This document shows positions 21,737-32,888 of a stretch of DNA of 64,000 bases, in pieces; within the stretch, counting starts at the first letter, position 1, and each line of letters begins with the position of its first letter. Source of the stretch: Umbilicaria muhlenbergii. Its lineage: Eukaryota > Ascomycota > Lecanoromycetes > Umbilicariales > Umbilicariaceae. The stretch lies in NCBI GenBank assembly GCA_000611775.1, contig KK106984.1:3325341-3389340 (forward strand), given 5' to 3'. The notes below the pieces were generated by a model. That model was not told the DNA's origin, ran no database searches, and was given only the letters and a program-made list of their open reading frames with translations. The translations under genes and the position numbers were made by a program.

Positions 21737-23343
21737 TGCACGGGACATGTTCCGCAACTCTGAGGCTTGCAGTCGTTCGTGGGGCCCCCGATCGGCACGG
21801 CAGGGTCCAGTGATGGCTAATGGCGGGAGAGTGGGAATCCCCTGGGCTCTGCTTCGGTGCTTGCTCGAAGCATCAACATCGCGGGACGTCTGAAGGGCAT
21901 ATCTGGACAGTCCTCACCGCTATTTGAGAGTACCATCCATTTCATATCTGATTCTCGATCGCCGATCGTAGCTGAAGCCGCTTTTGCGTATGTGCAGCCT
22001 CAGCAAAGCGCAGGTTGTTACACAGGTCATCTCAAATACACCCACGGACATGATGGTGTTGTACCATGGTGCCCTCGCCATGTGGCATACTGGGATGCGG
22101 CAAGTCACGAGGCGAGCTCTGTCAGAAATGCTGTTGCTCACCCCTGGATGATGATGCGTTCCTATCCGGAAACACCTTCTGAATCGTGGGGTTCTGGTGG
22201 CGGTGAGGACGCGAGATCTGATTAGTCGCTCAACAAGGTGAGCACTAAGACTTCGAGGAGTCACGCTCCTCGACTATCCGTCCCTGCCGGGTTTTGGGTG
22301 CCACCCCATCGGCTCCGAGCTCCTATGTCCACATAACACGGTTCTCTGCAAGTCCAAAGGATTCCGGAACTTTCCTACTTCTTGGGTAAGGAAGATGTAG
22401 AGGGTCAAGGATAGTTCCGTCCCCACAGCACGACATGTCTTCTCTGCGACAGAGGCCGTCCTTACAGTCTTTTGCTAGCGAATGCAAGGGCGCCTTTTAT
22501 CTAGGCTTTTGTGAGGCTGTGAGCCCTCCTGGTCCAGATAAGAAGGCTTTCATAGGCATCGACGTCGTTTACTGGACGGGTGTGGCTTGATCTCTTCCAC
22601 CACTCATATCTTACATCCTTGCAGCAATCACCCAAAAAGGAAAATGCTCTTGCTTCAACCCCTGTCGTGCCATGTGGTCTTTTCGTGTAACACTGCCGTC
22701 GAAACTGCTGTTTTATTCGCCCAAACACCGTTACAGGAGTCTAAATCTCAGTGCTTTATTTGCATAGCCGCGTCCTTCACGCTGCGTTGGGTTGCAATGC
22801 GCTACTGATGCCCTGTATATAGACCGACTATGCCGTTATCGGCGACCTCGTTGTGGATCACCAGCTCTGGTAAGCACGAGCCTAGAAGCCTTACATACTC
22901 CACCTACATGGGGTGATACAAGAACAAGCTCGCGGTTCGAGCCTACCATCCACATACCGATACCGCCGACCCTTCAAACCATAGAAATGCCCTGGTCGAC
23001 AATCAAGCATAAAGCGTTCACTGGGAGATTGGTGGCAGCGTCATTGGACCCTTGACATCCAAACGGCACTTCGAGGCAACCCTCGTGCCGTTCTTCACCG
23101 TCTCTGTATTGGAAATCAGCCCATACTGCGGGTGTGGAACGCAGACCGATACTATGCTTACATCCTAACAATAAACACAGGTGCCGTTGACGTCGATAGC
23201 TTCTAGGTTCGAATCCTCATATATGGGGGGACCCTCCTCAAGCCGCAGCGAAGGATTTCTTCTCTTCACATTATATACTCTCTGCTATCAAACGAAAAAG
23301 ACAACGTTAACATAATCAATCATAAACACCAAAGCTAAGGCCG

Positions 23344-24092
23344 ATGGAAGATACTTACACTAGTCCGCCAATGTACACCAGCTCTCCCCACGAATACGAA
23401 CACACTCCGCTACACTTCGCCGACACTCCAGACATGAGCACCTACAGTTATGACCACACTTCTTCCAGTTCGAGTTCGGGCGCATCAATGGTAAGCCTTC
23501 CGTCACAATGCACTCCCCCGCACACGGTATTGACAAGCCCCTCAAGCAATACTTCACCGGCTTCGAATCGCCCGACTACGAGCCCCAAGCATTCTTCACA
23601 AGCCCCAACCAATTCATCGACCCGCGCTCTGCCAACCTCATCGAATTCACCGACCTCACCACCCGCTACCACGACGACCGACGAAGAGTACGCTCCGAAC
23701 CCCCTCGTGATGACGAAGCCGTATCAAGTATGCACATGGTAAGCGGCCCCCCTCTCCCACCCGGGCCCCCAGTACCCCGCGAAAACGATCGCCCGATCGC
23801 TAACCCCCACCCTCCACAGCGTCGACGCGCGCAAAACCGGGCGTCACAACGAGCCTTCCGCGAACGCAAAGAGAAATACGTGGCCGACCTACAAAGCCAA
23901 CTACAAGAGCTCGAGACGAGGAACCGGCAGTTGCAGAAATCGCATTCGGATCTCGACCGCAAGAACGAGCGCTTGCAGCGCGAGCTGGAGCGGTTGAAGG
24001 GCGAGCTGCAGTCGCTGAAATCAGACGCCGATCAGTCCATAGGCGACTTGTTGGCGCCGGAGATTTTCGAACAGTACTTTCAAGGGCCGTGA
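23344..24092 (+). CDS. bZIP transcription factor, Yap/AP-1-like
   Basis: DNA-binding nuclear regulator. Exons 23344-23490, 23538-23738 and 23820-24092, with introns of 47 and 81 nt and all junctions in phase 0, give 206 aa. The N-terminal half is Ser/Thr/Pro-rich with acidic patches (possible activation region). The third exon starts exactly at the basic region RRRAQNRASQRAFRERKEKY, with the N-x-x-x-Q-x-x-F-R residues of fungal AP-1/Yap proteins. A leucine zipper with heptad spacing follows (LQSQLQELETRNRQL onward) up to about residue 180. The C-terminus (LLAPEIFEQYFQGP) is short, and no Cys-rich redox domain like that of Yap1 is present, so an oxidative-stress role cannot be assumed. The 47-nt first intron has its branch site very close to the acceptor and is the least certain junction. 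Confidence 0.88.
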
Positions 24093-26655
24093 TGGGGGTC
24101 CGTGGTGAGGGTGCCGTGGGGCTTGGGGTTTTGGCGCAATGGTAAATTGCGGCGATGGATACTTCGCAAATGGGGTCAGGGTTGGATGGATCTTTTCCCT
24201 TTCGACGCTACCGTAGATACCATACCGCGCACTATAGAATTCTTGAATGGCGTCACTGGACGGCCGAACAAAACATAAATCCTACCTACTATTCACGGAT
24301 AGGTATATTGGCAAGGATCAAAGTGTCTGCTGGTCACGACAGCGATTATTGTCTGGTGCCGACTGCCGCGAAGGTCGGGATTTGAAAAGGTCATATTTAT
24401 CGATCATGGTAATTATATGCGGGATTGCCTTAGGCGAGGATAGGTCTGCCTCAGGAGTGACAAGCATGCCCCGCTTCTTACCAAGGTGACGGGTCCTGGC
24501 AAAGACGAGATGTTGTCCTACGCCGAGGACGTCCTCATACCAAGCCCGACGAGGCCGAGGACGATGGCTTTGGCCAAAGACACTCAGACACTCAAATCTT
24601 AAGCGAAGGATGCTTCGAAAGGATTGAGATGGTTTACGACAGTTTGTTCCATGGCTGCAATCCGACAGCTCGAGAATTCGAGTTGACAACCCTCACAGCT
24701 TTGAACCGAATTCCCAGGCATACCACTTACTCCAGGGGACTAGGCTAGTGCCATGCCATCTGACGAGATCTGTCGCTTAAAGGAGACCCTGTAGCCGAAT
24801 CATAGCCGTGGTAACGACCAGCTAGCCCAGCCCTTTGCGGAGGACGACATACCGCAACTTCATGAGCATCTGTCGGTGGCTCGTCAAGGGGGTTCTCGGA
24901 TCCCGTGGTCGGCGAGCTCCGGCTTCCCTGTAGCTGCTTGTGCTGCCGATCCTATGGTTGCTGATGCTATCCGGTATCCGCTTTCGCTTCTGACGCGGCA
25001 GTGTTACGAGGCCGCAGCTATACAAGGCGCAGATCCAGCAACCACTCCTCCCATAGTACCTCCTGTTAGTCTTTTGGACGTGTGCGGGGGAACTATGCGG
25101 CCGACGCTCGGGCTGCAGAAAGTGACGAGGGCTTGCTGGCAGCAGACGAAGAACTGGGGCGTGGCAGTGGAGTGCGGTTAATTCATGGCAAGACCTGCGA
25201 GAAGATATTAGCAAGGCTGATACCGTCCACCCTCCCAGTGGGATTTACCGCTACTAGCCACGCTAGCCATCGAACATAGTACTCACAACCGAAGGAACAC
25301 GGTATGGGTTCTTCGGTGTGTGTTTTATTTTCCACGAATAGTTGTCCATATTGAGCAGGCTGATAGCGGAAAGCAAAGTGTCGTAAACACCGATGTTACT
25401 TTGTCCCTGAGGCTTTGTGACATCATTGGTTGCGTATATGCCACTGAGTCCAGTCATTTGGGAATCCTCTCATATGGTACGCGTGTGGCCCTTACGGCCA
25501 TCACCTTGTCCGCTGTTGATGAGTTCTTGAATGCAGGCATGTTGCACACTGATCCTACAGGAGGATGAAACAGTGAGTGCCTAGACCTAGTCGTAGTAGG
25601 CCTGACTCTCAAGTGTGCCTTCGTATAGAGTGATTTGAAAGGACGCATCATCCGCAGTACGGGACAAATCTAGACAAAATTCAGTGCGCCCATAAGACAT
25701 GTCAGATTTATGCGTCGGCGTGACCGAATACCTGATGAATTATTAGCGACTTTATTCTAGGTAAGTTGCCACTTCAATGCTCAACGACTGACCAAGTACT
25801 TAAGTCGATGTTGCAGACAGCAACATTCGCCATAAATAGCATCTCCCTTGCTGGAAATGATGCAGTCTTCTTCAATATAAGCAAGAGGTCCGAAGGTTGT
25901 TCCCTTGGATCAGCTTACGTTAGATCACCCAAGTAAGACCAAAGCAGCTCCTGCTTCCCACTGGATGGTGTACCATCCTACCAGCAACAATTTCAGGAAC
26001 TGGGATGCCTCTAGACCCCAAAGCCCAACGTCTGATTCGTTGATAAGATCTGGTTTTGAAGTGGATCTATTAATCCTTAGTATCCTCTGAACTCTATCGC
26101 TTCCTCCGATATTCGGAAGCTGGAACGCTAGTAGATTGCCTGAATAAACGCGTACGGTCTTTAAGATCGCCGTTAGGGAAAGTGACCAGGATTCATGTGC
26201 TCGTAGTGATATCGTACGACGAAAGGGCATCTTCTGAGCCTTCACCGGGATTGGCCCCCCATACACGTAAGGCTGTCATTGCTAGCGAAAAGAATGCCGG
26301 CTAGTAAGGAGCTATTTATACCATTATGAATGAAACGACAATTGTGGGTATTGGGGTATCATGAAAAGTCGGGGGGAAGAAAATCCTCCACCGGGAAAGG
26401 TATAGTAAGATCCAACGCAGAAAACAGATGTTCTGCAACACCGTTACTATCAAAACGATAGACATCGAAGACAAAAATGTCTAAAATAACGTCCAATCAG
26501 ATGCATTTCATTTGACCCAACAACATCATATCCTCCACTTGTGAAAAGATGTATTAATTTCCAAGGGTAGCTTTCGGTCGAAGGCATCAGCTGTTGAATC
26601 ACTCTACGATCGTGGCCCTAGCGGGATACTCGCTGACCGGGAACCGAACAAACGG
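24093..26655. other. 2.6-kb gene-poor region
   Basis: Many short ORFs on both strands without ATG starts, domains or consistent splice sites. The right part (about 25,600-26,600) looks AT-richer than its surroundings. No transposase or reverse transcriptase motif was recognised. It may be decayed sequence. Confidence 0.45.
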
Positions 26656-27113
26656 CGGCTTGTCTCGGGACACCTTTCGCCACCTACCGAAATTAACCAA
26701 ATTTGTGATCGGTGAGGGCCTTGCAAGGACCTCACGCCCACTAAATTTTGGTGTACGGGGGGTCCTTGCAAGGCCCTCACTTATACCCGATTTAGTCAAG
26801 CTGCGGAGAGGTGGAATTTTCGGGCGGTTCCAGGGGTAAAAAAAGCAGGCATATGAGTATTGCGGGGAAACTGGGGTTTTTCGTATATAAGTCAGGGGCC
26901 TCCATTGGACTCTTCTACTATTACTTAGATAGAAATTACACTTGTTTTACATACAAACATCATCGCCGCCATGTCTGCTCCTGCCTAGCGAAGTCTAAGT
27001 TTTCGCTAGTAATTTAGTATGTAAGCGGGCTGGCTCACCCTGGCATGGAGGCGCCAGCTAATCGAAACCGCTTTAGTTTCGGTAGGTGGCGAAAGGTGTC
27101 CCGAGACAAGCCG
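26656..27113. mobile_element. 458-bp non-autonomous TIR element with 9-bp target duplication (Mutator-like MITE, tentative)
   Basis: Perfect 37-bp terminal inverted repeats occupy 26656-26692 (starting CGGCTTGTCTCGGGACACC) and 27077-27113 (the reverse complement). Directly outside both ends lies AACAAACGG (26647-26655 and 27114-27122), a 9-bp target-site duplication. TIRs plus a 9-bp duplication fit Mutator-like elements; hAT would give 8 bp. The interior carries no transposase. It contains a second, smaller inverted repeat (26712-26730 and 26762-26780). Perfect TIRs and duplication suggest a recent insertion. Ends and duplication are seen directly; the superfamily is inferred. Confidence 0.85.
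26712..26780. repeat. hairpin-forming inverted repeat inside the TIR element
   Basis: Two 19-bp arms, GTGAGGGCCTTGCAAGGAC at 26712-26730 and its exact reverse complement at 26762-26780, around a 31-bp spacer. Each arm itself contains the palindrome CCTTGCAAGG. It could be the scar of a nested smaller element or a structural part of the host element. Confidence 0.8.
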
Positions 27114-27122
27114 AACAAACGG

Positions 27123-27757
27123 GCCCCAATTCCAATGGATCTTGTCTCGAAGCCATTCAACCGTTCTGGCGGCATGGGCGAGGTTGAAGACGAAGCATCG
27201 GGAACACATTAGAGAGATGGATCAGAGAGTCCAACGGAACATGAATCATTGTCTTTGTTCGATAATTCGGGGGAATTCAACCGGCTTGGCCGCGAAGCGG
27301 TTGCTCAGGCGCATCAGCCTGGAATCGCGACCTTGACAGACCTGCATATCGACTTGGAACTCTATTCGTGGAGCCGTTCAGCGAAGCTTAGAAAGCCTTG
27401 GAAAACGAACAAGACCATCTGGAGAGGATTGACAGGCATGAGGGTGCAAGTTATCAGCAGCATTCGTACCACCCCGGTCTGGTCGATAGGTAAATCTAAG
27501 TTAGAAAACTACAAGGGCACATATCTGCTTGTAGGCGGTGCAGTAAATAACGAGATACATGTCGAGTTGGGATTGAAATTTAAGGATTAAGCCACTCTGC
27601 CGTCGGCGGAGTAAGGTACTCGTCCTATCGATAGGAAAGCCGCGCTAGCTAAGCGAAACAACGATTCGACGCGTCCGAAGGTTGGGGGGCATTGGCAGAT
27701 TGGGTAGGGCCAGCGTCGGCTCGAGGTCTACAACGGCGTCAGATATCTTACTCTGAG
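27123..27757. other. flank between the TIR element and gamma-tubulin
   Basis: A 113-codon open frame (27249-27590 plus) starts at a TTG, has a stop shortly upstream, and matches no family I know. It is not called as a gene. The gamma-tubulin promoter must lie here. Confidence 0.4.
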
Positions 27758-29609
27758 ATGCCTAGGTATGTCTAGATGACATCCGTCGCGATGCTGGGCT
27801 GACTGTTTGTTAGGGAGATCATCACGATCCAGGCTGGCCAATGCGGCAACAGTAGTACGTCTACTTACCAACACCCAAATGCCACCACCATCAAACTTCA
27901 TTGCGCGGGAATAGTGGAGTTCTAAGGGACCGGTGAGCTGATAACACTTTAGTTGGTAGCCAATTCTGGCAACAGCTGTGTCAGGAGCATGGTATAAGTC
28001 AAGATGGGAACCTTGAGGACTTTGCGACAGAGGGTGGAGACCGCAAAGATGTTTTCTTCTACCAGGTACTTATACTACCTCCGCAGAAAGTAAGGAGCAA
28101 GGCCTAACAGTATTACCAGAGTGATGATACGCGTTATATTCCCCGCGCTATACTGCTAGATCTTGAGCCCAGGGTATGGTCTTTGTTCCCTTCATTGCTT
28201 ACCGTGAGTGCTGATAGTACATTTCTCTACCCTCAGGTACTTCAAGGCATTCAAACCGGACCTTACAAGAACATCTACAACCCTGAAAACTTCTTCGTAG
28301 GCAGTCAAGGATCCGGAGCCGCCAACAATTGGGCCGCAGGGTATGCGGCTGGCGACACTGTGCAAGAGGAGGTCTTTGATATGATTGACCGTGAGGCGGA
28401 TGGGAGTGATTCTTTGGAGGTACACTTCTTTCCACAACATGGGATGTTACTAGGGACATTAGCTAATATCCTTTCAGGGTTTCATGCTCTTACATTCAAT
28501 AGCTGGTGGCACAGGGTCTGGTCTTGGCAGTTACATACTGGAACGAATGAACGACCGCTTCCCGAAGAAGCTGATACAGACATACTCAGTATTCCCTGAT
28601 ACACAGGGTGGAGGTGATGTAGTGGTGAACCCGTACAACAGCCTGCTGGCTATGCGGAGGTTGACACAGAATGCGGATTCAGTGGTATGTTATGGCGGTT
28701 GGAGTGGACCACGGTGATACTAACTGGTGAGAAGGTCGTCCTTGACAACGGCGCTCTATCAAGGATTGCTGCAGATAGATTACACGTACAAGAGCCATCA
28801 TTCCAGCAAACGAACCAACTGGTAGGGGCCATTCTTGCCTTTGATTTCCGGAAAGGATGCTGAGACTGTCTAGGTATCAACTGTCATGTCCGCGAGTACA
28901 ACCACGCTCCGATATCCAGGATACATGCACAATGATCTTGTCGGCATTGTAGCCTCCCTTATCCCCACGCCTCGCTGCCATTTCCTGATGACTTCCTACA
29001 CGCCCTTCACTGGCGCCAATGTTGAGCAAGCAAAGACCGTACGCAAGACCACTGTCTTGGATGTTATGCGGCGGCTACTGCAACCGAAGAACCGCATGGT
29101 GTCTACAACGCCGAGCAAGACAAGCTGCTACATCAGCATCCTCAACATCATCCAAGGAGAGGCGGATCCGACAGAGGTCTGCTACCCATGTCTCTAGGTT
29201 CGGACAAGCCGATGCTAATTATGACGGATAGGTGCATAAGTCACTCCTTCGGATCCGCGAGCGCCGGCTGGCCACGTTCATTCCCTGGGGTCCAGCCTCC
29301 ATCCAAGTCGCGCTCACCAAGAAATCTCCCTACCTACCGAATACGCACCGAGTCTCCGGTCTGATGCTTGCAAACCACACCTCCGTCGCGACTCTCTTCA
29401 AGCGCATCGTTGTCCAATACGATAAGATGAGGAGGCGCAACGCATATCTCGAAGGGTACAAGAAGGAAGCACCATTTGCCGAGGGCCTGGGTGAATTCGA
29501 TGAGGCAAGAGCGGTGGTCATGGATCTGATCGGAGAGTATGAGGAGGCGGAGACGGAGAGCTACCTGGATCCTGAGAAAGGAAAGGATAAAGTCGAGACT
29601 GGATCATAG
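27758..29609 (+). CDS. gamma-tubulin
   Basis: GTP-binding tubulin that nucleates microtubules at spindle pole bodies within the gamma-tubulin complex. Nine exons: 27758-27765, 27814-27851, 27953-28065, 28120-28173, 28237-28419, 28478-28684, 28735-28821, 28874-29176 and 29232-29609, giving 456 aa, the expected length. The first exon is only 8 nt and completes [15 protein letters not shown] across the first intron. Other hallmarks are [52 protein letters not shown], the tubulin G-box [10 protein letters not shown], and [19 protein letters not shown] near the C-terminus. The tail is acidic. All junctions keep phase and no stop interrupts, so despite the gene-poor, transposon-bearing flank this looks intact. 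Essential and single-copy in most fungi. Confidence 0.96.
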
Positions 29610-30850
29610 GGTGCCATTGGTGGCGTTAGGGTGCGAGGAGAATTATTGCAGGAAGCGGCGGCGTTCGGTAAGGGAAGGTTGGACGAGGATATATGCCCTT
29701 GGTGCTCTGCCGCCAACAATTACATGAGGTTGGTGCGACGGCCGAAGACATACGGCCTTGTAGCCTTGGAGTTGAATTATCAACCAATGATGGCCCCAAT
29801 TCAAATACTCTGTCTTTCCTGTTGCATATCGGAACTACGATCGTTAAACAAAATGTATCTGGACCAGTCCGGCAGGCGTAAGGTCAAGCTGAACAGCAGT
29901 TGCAACAGGGGGACTCCCGACATAACAAAGCGCCAAGCTCAGGCCTCAAGCATCTGAATTCTATAAATCTTTACAAGCTGCTGAGGTCTGTAACCCTCAT
30001 TGATTAGATTTCCAGATATTGCATTTCGTTGGTAATTTGATGCTGAGGGCCGCCTAAGTGCTTTACTTGATCCGACGCCTGCCGGGGGCAGCCAGCGGCG
30101 TGTAAACTGACAGAAACTAGTAGCTAGCGGCCTCCAGTTTATGTTTGTCTCTCCGTGCTGAGGGGTGCCTCCGTGATTCAATGTGCTCTTGCACAGTGTT
30201 CATTTGACTCGGTCCATTGCGCCTCACAGTATGTCTACACACTGACTTGGAGGCCCTCTGTCACATCTGATTATTGCCCGAATGAGCTGTCACTTGACAA
30301 GGGTTGCCAGTCCGTGAGCAGCTGCAATATAGTGAGGTTCTGATCTCTTGCAGCTCTCATAAACCACATCCGACTAGTGAGTAACTCCCACGCCACTGAC
30401 CGTCGTATTAACGAGAGCCTGCCGGGCCGAACGGATCTTGGTAGGGCATCCTCGGTCTTGTCTCCGGGGTCACCATCCTGAATTGAGCAGTAGTCTTGCA
30501 AGTTTAATCCCAAACACCCAACGAGCCCTGATGATCAGTGTGGCTGAAGCGGCTAAGCTTACTCGCCCCAATGGAATGTCGCGCTGTCCACGTCCAAATC
30601 TTGGAAAGGTTCCAGGGTGCCCACGACGCCACATACATGATGTCATAGAGGTGGCGGTGCGCAATTAGCGCCGCCTGCCAAACACCGGAGAGTGTCTCAT
30701 ACATAATAAGGCATCCTCGCCCTTCCGACAAACATCATCAGTTGTCATCCATCACACGCATCCTTCCAACTCCTGCGCCAACAAGACATCCATCTTACCG
30801 ACTCACCAAACCTCTACCGCCAACGCCGCCACACTTCCATCCTCTCCACG
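29610..30850. other. 1.2-kb intergenic region
   Basis: 3' flank of gamma-tubulin and the PMP3 promoter. No supported gene. The segment 30720-30850 is C/A-rich and probably the PMP3 leader. Confidence 0.45.
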
Positions 30851-31274
30851 ATGGCTTTCACCGCCAGGTACGTTGAATCCCCCTGTGCGTTGTACTACCG
30901 CCACTGTTTGGTGAGCAGGGCCACCGGCACGCTCGGCATACATCACCACCTATTGTTCCCCAAGGCTGCTCATCGTGCACGCTTATGCTTTCATCGAGAT
31001 TAATCGCTGACTCTCGTGTCGCAGCGACATTTGCAAAATCATCCTTGCCATCATCCTCCCACCTCTCGGCGTTTTTCTCGAGCGTGGCTGCGGCTCCGAT
31101 TTGTTGATCAACATCCTCCTCACAATATTGGGTTACATCCCGGGTATCATTCATGCCTTGTACGTTCCATTCCGCCGACATCTGTCTTGCGGCGCATGAC
31201 CATGCGCCGCAAGCAGCTCTCTTACTATATACACTGCTAATTATCCTTGAAGGTACATCATCCTCAAGTATTAG
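30851..31274 (+). CDS. PMP3: plasma membrane proteolipid 3 (Pmp3/UPF0057)
   Basis: Tiny two-helix plasma membrane proteolipid; family loss in yeast causes salt sensitivity and membrane hyperpolarisation. Exons 30851-30867, 31025-31159 and 31253-31274 give 57 aa (introns 157 and 93 nt). The protein reads MAFTASDICKIILAIILPPL, GVFLERGCGSD, then LLINILLTILGYIPGIIHAL and YIILKY. This shows the family's ILPPLGVFLERGC and LGYIPGIIHALY blocks. The 17-nt first exon and 22-nt last exon make it easy to miss by ORF search. Length and motifs are canonical. Confidence 0.96.
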
Positions 31275-32888
31275 GGTCGATGGAATCTCTCATCTCTCGA
31301 TCGCCGCCATCTCGATTACTGCCGAAGTCCGTCATTACTTCTGGCTGCCGATAGTCTCCTAGTCTTTTCGCTTCGATAGTAATGTTCGCCTGCCACCCGC
31401 AATTGTCGACCAGATCCACGGTGTCGGTCACCGTCAAGCCAGCCTCGTGCCTCTCGCTCGGGGCCTCTGTCATGACACAGAGCAAGTGATCGGGGATTAT
31501 TGGGTCACCTCCTCTCTAGTTGTTCTTGAGCATTCCGCAGTCATTTTCGCAGCCTACGGGACTGCGCAGTTTTCCTTTGGAGCGTGGGGCGGGCTATGGA
31601 TGCGGACTTTCTGTACGCTAGAAACCCAATATTGTTCACTGCCATTTGTCCACTGCCCTGTGGATCAGATGACACAGCCTTGATGCAGCGTGCCGGCGTG
31701 GCGTGGACCTTGCCGACTCCTTTTGCAGCCTGGGCGTCGGGCTGTCGTCGTCGTACTACCACACAGGCAGATCCACCTTACGGCACAGGTCTCACCGACC
31801 GCATTTCGGCACCCAAAGCATCCACGGCTGCCTCATCCCTGAAGAAGGCTAGACCAGGAACCGAACGGTTCAGGCACAGAGTCGTAGAGCCCGGGAGTTG
31901 AAACGCAGGAACGTTGCGGCGCAATATGGGGTACAGTGCATCGCCCAGCGGACCAGTGCCTTACGCGTACTCGTGCTTGGATCCCCAGATTCTCGCCTGT
32001 AATGCGCATCACAGTGTGAACATGTCCAATGATTACATTTAATGGAGCATCGACGACTGCGGCCGTGTAATGTCTTGAATCCATCAGCACGGCGTGGGTG
32101 CCTCAGTTGGCTGTTGCGCTGTCGGGTGTACCAAGGGTGTACTAAGGGTGTACTAAGGTCGGGTGTACTAAGGTAAGATACTCGTACTCGTACCTGTACG
32201 GCCTTGAGCCTTGCTGCGAGTCAGCGCGGCCGCTAAGGGGTTGAGGGGTGGACGGGGTGAGCGGGGTAAAAATAGACGCCCGTTCGGCGGTTGCACCACT
32301 CGACTTACTGATCCTCATCGTCCAAACAGCGCCATCACCAGAATCAATGCTGAAATGCTGTCAGACGATGGTGCTGCAAGCGCTGTGCGCGGCGTCGAGT
32401 TCTATGAATGGCCATGGCTCCCTGCTCCCTGCCTCGCCTTCTGTACAATGCGTTTCCTCCACCGGTGCCGCGCAGGATTCTCGTGGAGGAGAAGACAAGA
32501 GCTCGACGGTCCCGTCCCGCTTTGCGATGAAGCGTTTCATCGCCATTTCCTCACGTTGCAATCCCCCCACCCTCATGAGCCTGTTGTTCCTGTGATGTTT
32601 CCTGTTCCTTTCCTTGCTGTATCATTATCATTGTCATCTCCAGAAGCATCGCGAGAGGGTGCATCAATGCCTTTTGGGGGAGATGGGAGTTTTGCCAGGT
32701 TAGTCGAATCCGGTGGCGGCGAACAAAGAAGGCACCCCCAAAAAACATACGCCGCCTGCTCATGCACACACTCCTGTGGCGGAGCGACGATGCTTTGTGC
32801 CTCCCCGTGAGCATAAGCAGATCGACGCTCGCATCCCTGAGAAGAGAACGGTTGGGATTGCTGACTGTTGGGACAGTTCTTTCACATA
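31275..32888. other. 1.6-kb intergenic region
   Basis: No supported gene. Open frames such as 32211-32810 plus begin without ATG and show no domain. Contains an 11-bp tandem repeat (32124-32172). The final 150 bp would be the leader of the CFEM gene. Confidence 0.45.
32124..32172. repeat. 11-bp tandem repeat GGGTGTACTAA
   Basis: Four copies, the first with one change (GGGTGTACCAA) and the fourth after a 4-bp spacer. Non-coding. Confidence 0.8.

Larger units (their letters stand above)
20270..23343. other. 3.1-kb intergenic region between divergent G-alpha and bZIP genes
   Basis: No coding frame that I can support; the longest (20868-21218 plus) begins without ATG and has no domain. It contains a CACGTG-bearing segment (21540-21580) and an ATTC/ATCC simple repeat (21691-21736). 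The size suggests long regulatory or leader regions for the flanking signalling and transcription factor genes, which is inference. Confidence 0.45.

Noticed and set aside
23195-23225. Perfect tRNA B-box-like GGTTCGAATCC
   Set aside because: The flanking bases do not form a five-pair T stem, and no A box, anticodon arm or acceptor stem is present upstream.
27249-27590. 113-codon open frame upstream of gamma-tubulin
   Set aside because: It starts at TTG just after a stop, matches no family I know, and lies in the gene-poor, transposon-bearing stretch. It could be a decayed remnant, but nothing shows that.
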